Shown piece after piece: positions 50,257 through 59,034 of a DNA stretch of 64,000 nt. How positions within the stretch are numbered: position 1 is the stretch's first letter; each line of letters opens with the position of its first letter. The DNA is from CANMIH01 sp049116335 (GTDB lineage: Bacteria > Pseudomonadota > Alphaproteobacteria > Rhodobacterales > Rhodobacteraceae). Position numbers and translations under genes: made by a program. The DNA is taken from NCBI GenBank assembly GCA_049116335.1, contig JAGDYZ010000020.1, forward strand, positions 1-64,000, written 5' to 3'. Under the pieces are notes generated by a model. That model was not told the origin of the DNA, searched no databases, and was given only the letters and a program-made list of their open reading frames with translations.

Positions 50257-51520
50257 TCTCGGCCTCCCCGCTGGCTTTGACATGCCAGGTCTGAATGCAG
50301 TTGTTGTGATAGATCGAGTTCAACCCACGCACCTCGCGCAGTTGAGCCTTAGAGGGCTGAACATAGCCGGTTTCGTCCATCGCGCGCGATTGCAACAGCA
50401 TCTCTTCGCCGTTCCACTCGGAGTCGAGATAGAATCGGGTCAGAGCCTTGTCTTCGCCTTCTTTGGCCAGACGGGCGGTTTCCCAGGTCTTGCCACCGTC
50501 TTTTGACACATCCACACGCGTGATGCGCCCATGCCCGGTCCAGGCCAGACCCGTGATCACCAGCGGGCCGTGCCCATGTTTGATGGGTGATTGCGGGCTA
50601 GGAGAGGTGACAACCGATTTGGCGTCCATAACCCAGGTCCACTTGCGGCTGGTGCCATCTTCAAGCGTATCGGTGTATTTCGAGGTCTCTTCGCGGCTTT
50701 CAACCGGGCCATCCATGACCTCGATCCGGCGCAGCCATTTGACCCACATATTGCCTTCCCAACCGGGAACAACCAGACGTACGGGATAGCCATGTTCCTT
50801 GCGCAGCGCTTCGCCATTGGCCTTGAAGGCCACCAGCACATCATCCAGCGCCTTCTCCATGGGGATCGACCGACCATTCGACGAGGCATCCGCCCCCTCG
50901 ACATAGACCCATTTGTCTTTCAGATCACCCGCCGCAGCCAGACCTGCCTCTTCCAGAAGCGTGCGCAGCGAGACACCGGTGTATTCCATATTGTGGATCA
51001 TACCGTGCGTGAACTGTGCGCCGTTCAGCTGGGCACCCGCCCATTCCATGCCGGTGTTGGCCGCACATTCGCAGAAATAGACATGCTGCTGACGTGGGAA
51101 GCGCTCAAGATCAGCGTAGGAGAACACCAGCGGTGTATCAACCAAGCCGTTGATCATCAGACGGTAATCTTCCTTGCGCAGTTCAATCGCACCCGAATGG
51201 TGGCGTTCAAAGGCGCAGCCCTGTGGCGTGATGGTGCCGTCCAGCGCATGAATGGGGGTAAAGTTGATCGACGAAATGGTATCCGCGGTCAGCCATTCAA
51301 CATTACGGCGCACCACGTCGTCTTCGTATTTGATCGGCAGCCCATAGGGGGAGGCATCGACGCCATCGCCTAGGCCGCTGGCCCAATCCTGAACCTCGGT
51401 GATCAATGGGTCGGGACCAGCCGCCTTGGCCATTCCTGCGGCCACAGTGCCCGCGCCCATCGCGGCGGCGCCGGTCAAGAACTGACGGCGCGAGGCGCCT
51501 TGCTTCTTGTCATCTGCCAT
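50240..51520 (-). CDS. soxC: SoxC, molybdenum subunit of sulfane dehydrogenase
   Basis: A 426-aa sulfite-oxidase-family protein. Tat signal (RRQFLTGAAAMGAGTVAAG), molybdopterin domain with the Cys ligand in VYFCECAANTGMEW and the PVRLVVPGWEGNMWVKWL signature, then a dimerisation domain (ITGLAWTGHGRITRVDVS). It works with SoxD in the periplasm. The start is fixed by AAGGAGGCAC just before ATG. Confidence 0.96.
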   Translation of the reverse strand: MADDKKQGASRRQFLTGAAAMGAGTVAAGMAKAAGPDPLITEVQDWASGLGDGVDASPYGLPIKYEDDVVRRNVEWLTADTISSINFTPIHALDGTITPQGCAFERHHSGAIELRKEDYRLMINGLVDTPLVFSYADLERFPRQQHVYFCECAANTGMEWAGAQLNGAQFTHGMIHNMEYTGVSLRTLLEEAGLAAAGDLKDKWVYVEGADASSNGRSIPMEKALDDVLVAFKANGEALRKEHGYPVRLVVPGWEGNMWVKWLRRIEVMDGPVESREETSKYTDTLEDGTSRKWTWVMDAKSVVTSPSPQSPIKHGHGPLVITGLAWTGHGRITRVDVSKDGGKTWETARLAKEGEDKALTRFYLDSEWNGEEMLLQSRAMDETGYVQPSKAQLREVRGLNSIYHNNCIQTWHVKASGEAENVEVS

Positions 51521-51602
51521 CTTGTGCCTCCTTTCGGATCATCTCATTCATCTATGTGAATGGATTGCGTAAAAAATATATGCGGGTGAAGCGTGGGGGC
51601 GC

Positions 51603-53303
51603 TTATGCGCCCACCACCTGTACTGAGTTGTTTGGATCGACCGTCACGGTGCCCTGTTTGCGAATGTGGCTTTCCACCACGTCCCAAATCTGTGGTCCTT
51701 CGGTGCCCTCATTCACACTGGCCCAGCCAGCAACGACATAGTTTTTCGCCGGATCAATGGCTTCACCGGTTTTCAGCAACGTCATATCCGTGACCCGTTC
51801 GCCCTGCGGCTTGTTGATGTCGATGCGATAGCCGAGGCCACCCACACGCACCATATCGCCACCCTGCTGGTAATAGGGATCCGGGTTAAAGATGTTGTCG
51901 GCCACGTCCTCAAGGATCACCTTGATAAACTCACCAGTCATTTCCGAACGATAGGCCTCGCCATAGGACATCGAGGTCACATTCCAGATGTCTTCGCGGG
52001 TGATGGCATCGCCGGGCAGCAGCGACGGTCCCCAGCGCACACCGGGCGACATGGCGATATCGGCTTCGCGCTCGGAAATCAGCGCATCACAGATCAGATC
52101 ATCCCACGAGCCGTTGAAGTTGCCACGACGGTACAGAGTGCTATCGGTGTGGCCGATGACTTCGGTCAGCTGGTCCAGATACGGGGCGCGCTGTTCATTG
52201 ATCAGAGCGGTCATATCCGCATCTGGCGTGATCACATCCGAGAAGATCGGGATCAGCTTGTGACGGTAGCCCATCATGCGGCCATCACGAATGTCGAGAT
52301 CCACGCGGCTGACAAATTTGCCGTTTGACCCAGACGCCACGATGATGGTGTCTTCGACCACAACCGGCTCGGGCAGCGCATCATGGGTGTGCCCTGACAG
52401 GATCACATCGATGCCTTTCACACGGCCCGCCATCTTCTTATCGACGTCAAATCCATTGTGGCTCAGGACCACAACACATTCAGCGCCTTTTGAGCGGACT
52501 TCGTCGACCATGGCCTGCATGTTCTCATCGCGAATACCAAAGGAGTATTCCGGGAACATCCAGCGCGGATTGGCGATCGGCATATAGGGGAAGGCCTGAC
52601 CAATCACGGCCACTTTCACGCCACCACGTTCAAAGAACTTATAAGGCGGGAACAGATCCAGCGCAGGTTCATCCCATTCTGCATCAAAGATGTTTTGTCC
52701 CAGAGCGGCGAACGGCAGACCCTCGACAATCTCCTGCACCCGGTCCGAACCCAGCGTGAATTCCCAGTGGAAGGTCATCGCATCCGGCTTGAGGCCGTTC
52801 ATGACGTTGACCATGTCCTGACCTTCAGTGTGGTGACAGGTGTAAGAGCCGTGCCAGGTGTCCCCGCCGTCTAGCAGGATCGCATCCGGGCGATCGGCAC
52901 GGATCGAGTTCACTACGGTGGCAACACGGTCCAGACCACCCACTTTGCCATAGCCCCGCGCCAGCGCTTCAAAATCACCCGAGCTGAGCGCGTAATGCGA
53001 GGGCGACCCGTCGTTCACGCCATACAGCTTGCGGAAATCCGCACCGGTGACATGCGGCACCGCGCCTTTGTTGCCACCCACGCCGATGTTGACCGACGGC
53101 TCACGGAAATAGATCGGCATCAGCTGCGCATGGATATCCGTGATATGAATCAGCGAGACATTGCCAAAGGTATCAAACTGCAACAGCTGGTCCTGGGTCA
53201 GGCTCTGCTGCGCGGCCAAGCGGGCCCAGTTGCCAAAGCCCGACGACCCATAAAGCGCCGTTGCGGCCATGGACACCTGAAGAAAATCGCGTCTTGAGAT
53301 CAT
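51603..53303 (-). CDS. soxB: SoxB, dimanganese sulfate thiohydrolase
   Basis: A 566-aa 5'-nucleotidase-family hydrolase that releases sulfate from the SoxY-bound sulfonate. Tat signal (SRRDFLQVSMAATALYG); metal-site motifs HITDIHAQL, DGGDTWHGS, SHNGFDVD and GHTHDALPEP; substrate domain with GNFNGSWDDLICDAL. The usual length and motifs are present. Start 53303 (MISRRDF) is chosen for the signal peptide; 53333 would add ten residues. A hairpin separates it from soxA upstream. Confidence 0.97.
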   Translation of the reverse strand: MISRRDFLQVSMAATALYGSSGFGNWARLAAQQSLTQDQLLQFDTFGNVSLIHITDIHAQLMPIYFREPSVNIGVGGNKGAVPHVTGADFRKLYGVNDGSPSHYALSSGDFEALARGYGKVGGLDRVATVVNSIRADRPDAILLDGGDTWHGSYTCHHTEGQDMVNVMNGLKPDAMTFHWEFTLGSDRVQEIVEGLPFAALGQNIFDAEWDEPALDLFPPYKFFERGGVKVAVIGQAFPYMPIANPRWMFPEYSFGIRDENMQAMVDEVRSKGAECVVVLSHNGFDVDKKMAGRVKGIDVILSGHTHDALPEPVVVEDTIIVASGSNGKFVSRVDLDIRDGRMMGYRHKLIPIFSDVITPDADMTALINEQRAPYLDQLTEVIGHTDSTLYRRGNFNGSWDDLICDALISEREADIAMSPGVRWGPSLLPGDAITREDIWNVTSMSYGEAYRSEMTGEFIKVILEDVADNIFNPDPYYQQGGDMVRVGGLGYRIDINKPQGERVTDMTLLKTGEAIDPAKNYVVAGWASVNEGTEGPQIWDVVESHIRKQGTVTVDPNNSVQVVGA

Positions 53304-53330
53304 AGGAGGATCTTTCTTTCTCTCTCGCGA

Positions 53331-53348
53331 CACACATGCGCATGTGTG
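53331..53348. promoter_or_regulatory. Perfect 18-bp palindrome upstream of soxB
   Basis: CACACATGCGCATGTGTG is its own reverse complement. It lies 28 bases before the soxB start and 19 bases after the soxA-soxB hairpin in the direction of transcription. It may be an operator or a hairpin in the mRNA. Confidence 0.5.
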
Positions 53349-53366
53349 AATTCGTTTTCATGGAAA

Positions 53367-53401
53367 ATGCCCCGCACCACGACATATCGGGCACGGGGCA
53401 T
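53367..53401 (-). terminator. Terminator-like hairpin between soxA and soxB
   Basis: ATGCCCCG and CGGGGCAT form a perfect 8-bp stem around a 19-base loop, six bases after the soxA stop, followed by TTTTCC on the minus strand. It may partly separate soxXYZA from soxBCDEF. Confidence 0.6.
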
Positions 53402-53406
53402 AAATT

Positions 53407-54264
53407 TTAGTTACGAACCGACGGACCTTCGACCGACAGACCGTTGCCGCGTGAAGCGACATAAAGCTCAAGCGCCACAAACTCGGCCGAACCCGGTTTG
53501 TAGGTTTCGGCGCGGGTGTCACGTACGCAGCCTTTAAAGCGCGAATGCACACCATTCAACTTGGCGTTTTTCAGACGATAGGTCGGGAACCCGTTGATCT
53601 GACCCTGGCTGAGATGGTCCGCCCGGATGTAGTTGCCAAAATTCTGCTCGTGGCAGTTGGCACAGGACAGTTCAAGCTGACCGGTCCGGGTGTAATACAG
53701 CTCTTTGCCCTGTTCCCAGGTTGCCGACGCCGGACCATCAATAGCCACATTCATCGGCAGACCGCGCGACACCGAAGCAATCATAGCTTCGACATTGATC
53801 GCATCGGCTTTGTCGTATTTCCACGCCTCAGCCCCCATGCGGTTTTCGCGGCAGTCATTCATCTGCATCTGCAGAGTGCGAACTTCACCGGCGGCCTCGT
53901 TCCATTTGGGGTACACTGTACGGATACCCACCATGGACTCCTCAGGGTCGCTATGACAATCCGCACAGGATTTGCCCTCAGAGCCGTCTGCGGTGTTCCA
54001 GACATCCAGTCCCTGCTCAACAAAAAGCATGCCTGGGTTGTCGAAGTCATCCACCTGCAGCGACTGTGTTTCGTCTGTGCGGAAGTGCCAGCCCGAAATA
54101 ACTTCATCTACGGCATCAGCCATATGAGCTGGAGCCGCAGTTTTGGTGACGATTGCGATCTCTTCATTCACCACCAATGTGTCGTCATCTGCGCCGCCTG
54201 CGGCCGCGAAAGATGCGCTCAATGTCAGTGCCGAGGCAATCGCCGTCAGTGCCTTAAAATTCAT
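53407..54264 (-). CDS. soxA: SoxA, diheme cytochrome c subunit of SoxAX
   Basis: A 285-aa periplasmic protein: signal peptide (ALTASASALTLSASFAAAGG region), heme sites CADCHSDPEESM and CANCHEQNFGNY, and the active-site Cys in FKGCVRDTRAE that forms the heme-ligating persulfide. With SoxX it couples thiosulfate to the SoxY cysteine. Unlike the one-active-heme type, both CxxCH sites are kept. Confidence 0.95.
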   Translation of the reverse strand: MNFKALTAIASALTLSASFAAAGGADDDTLVVNEEIAIVTKTAAPAHMADAVDEVISGWHFRTDETQSLQVDDFDNPGMLFVEQGLDVWNTADGSEGKSCADCHSDPEESMVGIRTVYPKWNEAAGEVRTLQMQMNDCRENRMGAEAWKYDKADAINVEAMIASVSRGLPMNVAIDGPASATWEQGKELYYTRTGQLELSCANCHEQNFGNYIRADHLSQGQINGFPTYRLKNAKLNGVHSRFKGCVRDTRAETYKPGSAEFVALELYVASRGNGLSVEGPSVRN

Positions 54265-54285
54265 TCTGTTCCCTCCCTATTGGCG

Positions 54286-54310
54286 CCCTGCCCCTCGCGC
54301 TGGGGCAGGG
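54286..54310. terminator. Intercistronic hairpin between soxZ and soxA
   Basis: CCCTGCCCC and GGGGCAGGG form a perfect 9-bp stem with a 7-base loop in the 58 bases between soxZ and soxA. No T-run follows, so mRNA processing or stability is more likely than termination. Confidence 0.6.
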
Positions 54311-54322
54311 TCAAGCCGTCGG

Positions 54323-54652
54323 TTAGCCGATGGCGATCTTCTTGGCGGTGTCGTAGACGGAACCGTCATCGTCATACCAAGTGAACTTGAACTCACCCTC
54401 GGAGGGTACAGTTGCTTGGAATTCGAGATACGGGTTTGTCGAAATCGCAGGTTCCAAAGTCACGTCGATCACGTTTTCACCGTTAAAGTCACAGGTGAAA
54501 CGGTTGATGATCGAACGCGGGATGATGTTGCCCGATTTGTCTTTCCGCTGACCCGATTCCATTTTGTGCGAAATCAGGGTTTTGATGGTGATTGCTTCAC
54601 CAACAGCGGCTTTTTTCGGGACTTTGACGCGGGGTTTAACACCGGATGCCAT
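54323..54652 (-). CDS. soxZ: SoxZ, sulfur-carrier partner
   Basis: A 109-aa Ig-like protein (KVPKKAAVGEAITIKTLISH, RFTCDFNGENVIDV, FKFTWYDDDG), no signal peptide; it is exported in complex with SoxY. AAGGAGATTT-type site lies before the ATG and soxY ends 20 bases upstream in the direction of transcription. SoxYZ carries the substrate sulfur through the cycle. Confidence 0.96.
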   Translation of the reverse strand: MASGVKPRVKVPKKAAVGEAITIKTLISHKMESGQRKDKSGNIIPRSIINRFTCDFNGENVIDVTLEPAISTNPYLEFQATVPSEGEFKFTWYDDDGSVYDTAKKIAIG

Positions 54653-54671
54653 TGTTCAAATCTCCTCTAAC

Positions 54672-55088
54672 TTAGCCGCCGCAGCCGCCAATGGTGACCT
54701 TTACGGTCTTCGACGCGCGGGCAAAGCTGCCATCGGCAAGCTGAGCAATCGCAACCACGTCCTGAGTGCCAGCAAGGCGAATACGAGTCGAGGCTTCCTG
54801 AGCCGCCGCAAGCTTGCCGAACTTGAAGGTCGCGACAGGTGGGGTCGGGTTACCGGCCGCCAGGACCATGATCGCCGTGGCACCCTCTGCAGCAACCGCG
54901 ATCGGAACGGTGTTGCCGTTTTCCGCGATTTCAGGTGCGGTCAGCTCGAGGCCCCCGTCCGCAACAGCGGCGCCACCAGTAAATTCGTTGATCAGATCAT
55001 CCACAGCCGCATTCGCACGGAACGGCAGGACAGTCATCAGCGCTGCACCGGCTCCAAGAGCCAGCGTTTCGCGACGGGTAAACTCCAT
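54672..55088 (-). CDS. soxY: SoxY, sulfur carrier protein
   Basis: A 138-aa protein with a Tat signal (FTRRETLALGAGAALMTVL) and the hallmark C-terminus IGGCGG, whose Cys binds the sulfur intermediates on a flexible arm. Length is standard. All oxidation steps of SoxAX, SoxB and SoxCD act on this Cys. Confidence 0.97.
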   Translation of the reverse strand: MEFTRRETLALGAGAALMTVLPFRANAAVDDLINEFTGGAAVADGGLELTAPEIAENGNTVPIAVAAEGATAIMVLAAGNPTPPVATFKFGKLAAAQEASTRIRLAGTQDVVAIAQLADGSFARASKTVKVTIGGCGG

Positions 55089-55110
55089 CGTCAGTCTCCT
55101 TGGGTTAAAG

Positions 55111-55590
55111 TCAGCTGTCCTTGAGGGTCATCAAGAACGCGACCACATCTTCGATTTCCTGAGCCGTCAGGACCGGAGGCAAATCGCCCTCTGCGGCTTT
55201 GCCGGTGTAACCATTGCCAGGGCGAATAAATCCGGTGGATTTATAAAACGCAGGCATCACCGACCCTTCAAATGTCATCTTGGCATTGGCCACAATCCCG
55301 CGCAGCTCGTCTGCCGTGCGATATTCACCGACACCATCCAATGACGGGCCAACTTCGCCATGAAACGGCGAATCGTTCAGCGCGGTGACCGCGTGACACG
55401 AAATGCAATTCCCTTTGGATTTGGTCGCCATAATGATGGCGCCACTTTCGGCGTTTCCGGCAGCGCCGGACAACGAGGCCGCCACTTCACCATATTCGCC
55501 ATATGCTACATCGCCGGGCGCCACGGTGTCGGCGGCAAATGCCACGCCTGCCGCCAGCGCCGCTGTCGCTGTGATTACAAAAAGCCTCAT
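55111..55590 (-). CDS. soxX: SoxX, monoheme cytochrome c subunit of SoxAX
   Basis: A 159-aa cytochrome with a signal peptide (MRLFVITATAALAAGVAFA), heme site CISCHAV and the Met-ligand region SVMPAFYKS. GGGAGGA precedes ATG 55590; the frame from 55602 is less likely. It forms the SoxAX complex with SoxA. Confidence 0.95.
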   Translation of the reverse strand: MRLFVITATAALAAGVAFAADTVAPGDVAYGEYGEVAASLSGAAGNAESGAIIMATKSKGNCISCHAVTALNDSPFHGEVGPSLDGVGEYRTADELRGIVANAKMTFEGSVMPAFYKSTGFIRPGNGYTGKAAEGDLPPVLTAQEIEDVVAFLMTLKDS

Positions 55591-55705
55591 AATTCCTCCC
55601 ATTGGCTTCTTGAACCCCGAAGGGCCCCGTTCGCTGATGTATACCGTAGGCTACCCAACACAGAAGACGCAACAACAAATTCACAGAAATGAATTTCTGT
55701 TGGTT

Positions 55706-56281
55706 TTAGTCAAAACTACCGTTGTTGCGTTCTTGGATCATGCGGGCGTGGTATCTTTGAAAATCCTCTCCGTTATCAAGGAGGTATCGACTTTCCGCAA
55801 CCCATGTAAACATGTCCAAAGTGGTCCCTTTTCCAAAGGCGCCCGGCATCACCGCAACCGCGGCCTCAACAGCCGTCTGGCCCTCGGGGATCTCCTCGGG
55901 GAGAAAAACAATGTTGGGTGTGAACATCACCCGCCACTTGCGCGCCATCTCTTTTTCGGGGAGCGATTCTCCGTCAAAATCCACTACCTCGACATCGCCA
56001 TAGATGTTCATCTGGACGACAAAAAAGTTCTCACCGATATAGTCGGAAATGCCGGGGTCCGAGAACACTTCTTCATGCATTTTGCGGCAATAGATACAGC
56101 CACGCTGTTCGAAGAAGAGAACCAGACGCTTGCCTTCGGCATTGGCCTCGTCAAGATCTTCCGCCAGATCTTTGAAGGTCTCACGCATCCACGGCTGTTT
56201 GTGCAGCCCATCATCGCCGATCTCGGCCACAGCTGGCAGCGCCATAAGCGCCATTGCGGCACCAAAAATCCAGTGTTTCAT
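55706..56281 (-). CDS. soxW: SoxW, periplasmic thioredoxin-like protein
   Basis: A 191-aa protein with a signal peptide (MKHWIFGAAMALMALPAVA) and the redox motif FFEQRGCIYCRKMHEEV in a thioredoxin fold, with cis-Pro in MFTPNIVFL. In Paracoccus, SoxV brings reductant from the cytoplasm to SoxW. It follows soxV with 13 bases between. The 56317 start would place extra residues before the signal peptide and is rejected. Confidence 0.9.
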   Translation of the reverse strand: MKHWIFGAAMALMALPAVAEIGDDGLHKQPWMRETFKDLAEDLDEANAEGKRLVLFFEQRGCIYCRKMHEEVFSDPGISDYIGENFFVVQMNIYGDVEVVDFDGESLPEKEMARKWRVMFTPNIVFLPEEIPEGQTAVEAAVAVMPGAFGKGTTLDMFTWVAESRYLLDNGEDFQRYHARMIQERNNGSFD

Positions 56282-56294
56282 GTCAAACCTCCCT

Positions 56295-57023
56295 TTAGAC
56301 CCAGTTGGGGAACACACGCAGCATCACCTCTGCAATCCAGCCAACGGTATCCGTGGCGACCAGAATCGCGAAGACAATCATCATCACTCCAAGCGCTTTT
56401 TCGACCTTCCCCAAGTGACGCCGGTTACGCTGCATCCAGGCCAGAAAGGGTTGCGCGAACAGGGCTGCGACAACAAATGGCGCGGTCATTCCTATGCCAA
56501 ACGCCCCCAAAAGCGTCGCCCCATGCCACAGCTCCCCCATGCCCGAGGCAATCATCAGGATCGTGGTGAGAATCGGCCCTACACAGGCGGTCCAGCCAAA
56601 CCCGAAAGCCAGCCCCATCGCATAGGCCCCAAACAGGGTTTTAGGGTCGGATTTGCTTTCCATACGCGCCTCTCGGTACAGAAACCCGATTTTGAAGATG
56701 CCCAGAAAATGTAGGCCAAACAGGAAAATAAGCGCCGCCGCGACATAGCTAAGCGGCTGTTTCCAATCGGCAAAGGCTTGGCCCAGTGCTGTCGCGCCAA
56801 GCCCCAATAGCATAAAGATGGTCGTCACCCCCAAGGCAAACAAAGCCGCCTGCCCGGCAAGACGCGCCCGTGTGCCGGGGGCAATGCCTGCGTCATCGCG
56901 CAATTCTGCCATTGAAAGTCCGGCCATGTAACATAGATAGAAGGGCACCATCGGCAGAATGCACGGCGTGAAAAAAGCGCCGAACCCGGCGATCAACGCG
57001 CCGAAATAGGTGACGTCGAACAT
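56295..57023 (-). CDS. soxV: SoxV, CcdA-type thiol-disulfide transporter
   Basis: A 242-aa membrane protein of six helices with the two CcdA cysteine sites (TPCILPMVPFYLCYM and FGWTACVGPILT). It moves reducing power across the membrane, probably to SoxW and SoxS, to keep SoxY active. It is the first gene of the leftward sox operon and is divergent from soxS. Confidence 0.93.
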   Translation of the reverse strand: MFDVTYFGALIAGFGAFFTPCILPMVPFYLCYMAGLSMAELRDDAGIAPGTRARLAGQAALFALGVTTIFMLLGLGATALGQAFADWKQPLSYVAAALIFLFGLHFLGIFKIGFLYREARMESKSDPKTLFGAYAMGLAFGFGWTACVGPILTTILMIASGMGELWHGATLLGAFGIGMTAPFVVAALFAQPFLAWMQRNRRHLGKVEKALGVMMIVFAILVATDTVGWIAEVMLRVFPNWV

Positions 57024-57042
57024 GAGGGCTCCTTGAAAAAAT

Positions 57043-57061
57043 CACATATTCATATTATGTG
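57043..57061. promoter_or_regulatory. Inverted repeat in the soxV/soxS divergent promoter
   Basis: CACATA-TTCATAT-TATGTG is a perfect 6-bp inverted repeat between the divergent soxV and soxS starts. It contains ATTCAT, which recurs at 57066-57071 and also in the dyad at 22481-22494. It is the best candidate for the SoxR repressor site. Confidence 0.55.
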
Positions 57062-57091
57062 TTGCATTCATCTACGGTCAATTGGTGCTGC

Positions 57092-57466
57092 ATGTCTCTG
57101 AAAAAATTTATAGCTGCAACAGTTTTGGGGGTCCTACCCCTGTCGGCCCTGGCCGGTGAGGTGCAGCTTGTGATGGTCGAACAACCCGGATGCGCCTATT
57201 GCGCCGCCTGGAAAGATGAGATTGGCCCGGCCTATCCACATACGGCGGAAGGGAAATTTGCGCCACTGATTTTGGCCGACCTTCATATCGGCCCCCCAGA
57301 GGGCACGGATTATGCGCGGCGGGTGAACTTCACGCCTACCTTCATTCTCACCGAGGATGGGCAGGAAATGGCCCGGATCGAGGGCTATCCTGGCGAAAAC
57401 TTTTTCTGGCCCATCTTGTCGAACCTGCTTCAGGACCATACAGAGTTTCAACCGCCGACACATTGA
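57092..57466 (+). CDS. soxS: SoxS, periplasmic thioredoxin
   Basis: A 124-aa protein with a signal peptide (MSLKKFIAATVLGVLPLSALA) and the redox motif EQPGCAYCAAWKDE. SoxS reactivates SoxYZ in Paracoccus. It starts at ATG 57092; the frame from 57059 would put residues before the signal. It is followed closely by soxR. Confidence 0.93.
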   Translation: MSLKKFIAATVLGVLPLSALAGEVQLVMVEQPGCAYCAAWKDEIGPAYPHTAEGKFAPLILADLHIGPPEGTDYARRVNFTPTFILTEDGQEMARIEGYPGENFFWPILSNLLQDHTEFQPPTH

Positions 57467-57483
57467 CGGGATATCAAGGTACA

Positions 57484-57822
57484 ATGGCACTTCCGGTACT
57501 GCACGACGATCTTTCTGATGACGAGCTTGACAGCATCGTTGACAAGGCGACCACCGCGTCGGCCTTTCTCAAAGCGATCAGCCATGAAGGCCGATTGATG
57601 ATCCTATGCCATTTGGTGTCGGGCGAGAAATCTGTCACCGAGTTGGAAGAGCTTTTGTCTGCCCGTCAGGCCGCCGTCAGCCAACAGCTGTCACGCCTGC
57701 GTCTTGAGGGCCTGGTGATCCCGCGTCGCGACGGCAAGGCGATCTATTATCGCCTCGCAGATGACAAGCCACGGAAGATGCTGGAATGCGTCTACGAGCT
57801 TTTCTGCAAAGACAACGAGTGA
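57484..57822 (+). CDS. soxR: SoxR, ArsR-family repressor of sox genes
   Basis: A 112-aa winged-helix repressor (KAISHEGRLMILCHL, SARQAAVSQQLSRLRLEGLV). Cys42 and Cys108 sit where the sulfide- and persulfide-sensing cysteine pair is found in SqrR/BigR/SoxR, with Cys102 as an extra one. ATG 57484 has AAGGT upstream. It probably represses soxSR and soxVW onward through the dyad at 57043, and possibly the persulfide operon at 22523. Confidence 0.92.
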   Translation: MALPVLHDDLSDDELDSIVDKATTASAFLKAISHEGRLMILCHLVSGEKSVTELEELLSARQAAVSQQLSRLRLEGLVIPRRDGKAIYYRLADDKPRKMLECVYELFCKDNE

Positions 57823-57930
57823 CAGCGCCTCTGTCAGAGCGCGACGATCTATGCCTTGCGGCCCGTCTCAAGCCTTCGCATATTGGGTTGACACACACGC
57901 CACCTGAACAAGGAGGGTTCGTGCACCCCC

Positions 57931-58983
57931 ATGATGTCTAATGAATTTCTTCTCGTTGCGCTGATCGGCTTATTGGGCGGCATCCTTCTCGGGCTTGCGG
58001 CGCGTCTGGGTCGGTTCTGTACACTCGGTGCAATCGAAGACGTTCTGTATGGTGGCTCAACGCTGAGGTTGCGCATGTGGGGCGTGGCCATTGGCACCGC
58101 CATCCTTGGCAGCTTTGGTCTCATGGCCGCTGGCATACTCGATGGCGCAGAAACCTATTATCTCTCAATCCGCTGGATGCCCCTTGCCTCCATTCTTGGC
58201 GGGTTGGTGTTTGGCTATGGCATGGCGCTGGCTGGGGGCTGTGGCTACGGCGCCGTGGCCCGGCTTGGCGGTGGCGATCTGCGCAGCTTTGTCATCGTGT
58301 TGGTCATGGGTGTCTCAACCTTTGTTGTGCTCTGGGGGCCGCTTGGCCCGATCAGAAACGCCCTGTTTCCTCAGATTGATGTCACCACAGAGATCCCTCC
58401 GGGCATTGCGCATCACCTGAGCAATCTGACCGGGATCGCGATGCCCACAATCGGGTTGAGCATTGGTGCAGTGATCCTCGCCCTCTCCCTCTGGCATCGA
58501 GAGCTATGGCGCAAACCCAAACACATCGGCTGGGCCTTCGCGGTTGGCTTTGCCATCATCCTTGGCTGGGGCGGCACCTCTTGGGTCAACGAACAAGGGT
58601 TCGAAGCTTTACCAGTGGTTTCACATAGCTTTGCCGCGCCCCTGGGGGAAACACTGCTCTGGTTCATGACCGGATCCGCCCGCCCGATTTCTTTCGCCGT
58701 CGGATCAATCACAGGGGTCTGGATCGGGGCCTTTGTCGGCTCGATGCTCAAAGGGCATTTCCGCTGGGAAGCCTGCGAAGACCCGCGCGAGCTACGTCGG
58801 CAGATCTTTGGCGCCGCCCTGATGGGCGGTGGCGCGGTACTGGCCCTCGGATGCTCGGTGGGTCAGGGACTTTCGGCGCTCTCGGTTCTGGCGCTTTCTG
58901 CCCCAGTGACGTTTCTCGCTATCTTTGCGGGGGCCGCGATTGGGTTGCGCCAGCTGATCGAAGGCTTCCAACCAGCAGAATAA
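57931..58983 (+). CDS. YeeE/YedE family sulfur transporter (full length)
   Basis: A 350-aa membrane protein with two repeats of the YeeE unit: RLGRFCTLGAIEDVLY and AGGCGYGAVARLGGGDLR in the first half, ALMGGGAVLALGCSVGQGLSAL in the second. The Cys positions match TsuA-type thiosulfate transporters. It lies just after soxR and is probably under the same control, so it likely imports or exports thiosulfate or another sulfur species. GGAGG lies rather far from the ATG pair at 57931/57934. Confidence 0.88.
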   Translation: MMSNEFLLVALIGLLGGILLGLAARLGRFCTLGAIEDVLYGGSTLRLRMWGVAIGTAILGSFGLMAAGILDGAETYYLSIRWMPLASILGGLVFGYGMALAGGCGYGAVARLGGGDLRSFVIVLVMGVSTFVVLWGPLGPIRNALFPQIDVTTEIPPGIAHHLSNLTGIAMPTIGLSIGAVILALSLWHRELWRKPKHIGWAFAVGFAIILGWGGTSWVNEQGFEALPVVSHSFAAPLGETLLWFMTGSARPISFAVGSITGVWIGAFVGSMLKGHFRWEACEDPRELRRQIFGAALMGGGAVLALGCSVGQGLSALSVLALSAPVTFLAIFAGAAIGLRQLIEGFQPAE

Positions 58984-58984
58984 A

Positions 58985-59011
58985 ACCCGCGCCTTGGGAC
59001 AAGACGCGGGT
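58985..59011 (-). terminator. Terminator of ribE
   Basis: ACCCGCG and CGCGGGT, extended by CTTG/CAAG past one mismatch, form a strong stem that starts directly at the stop of the YeeE gene; TTTTATTC follows on the minus strand. Confidence 0.8.
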
Positions 59012-59034
59012 CACATCACATGTGTTTACTCGAC

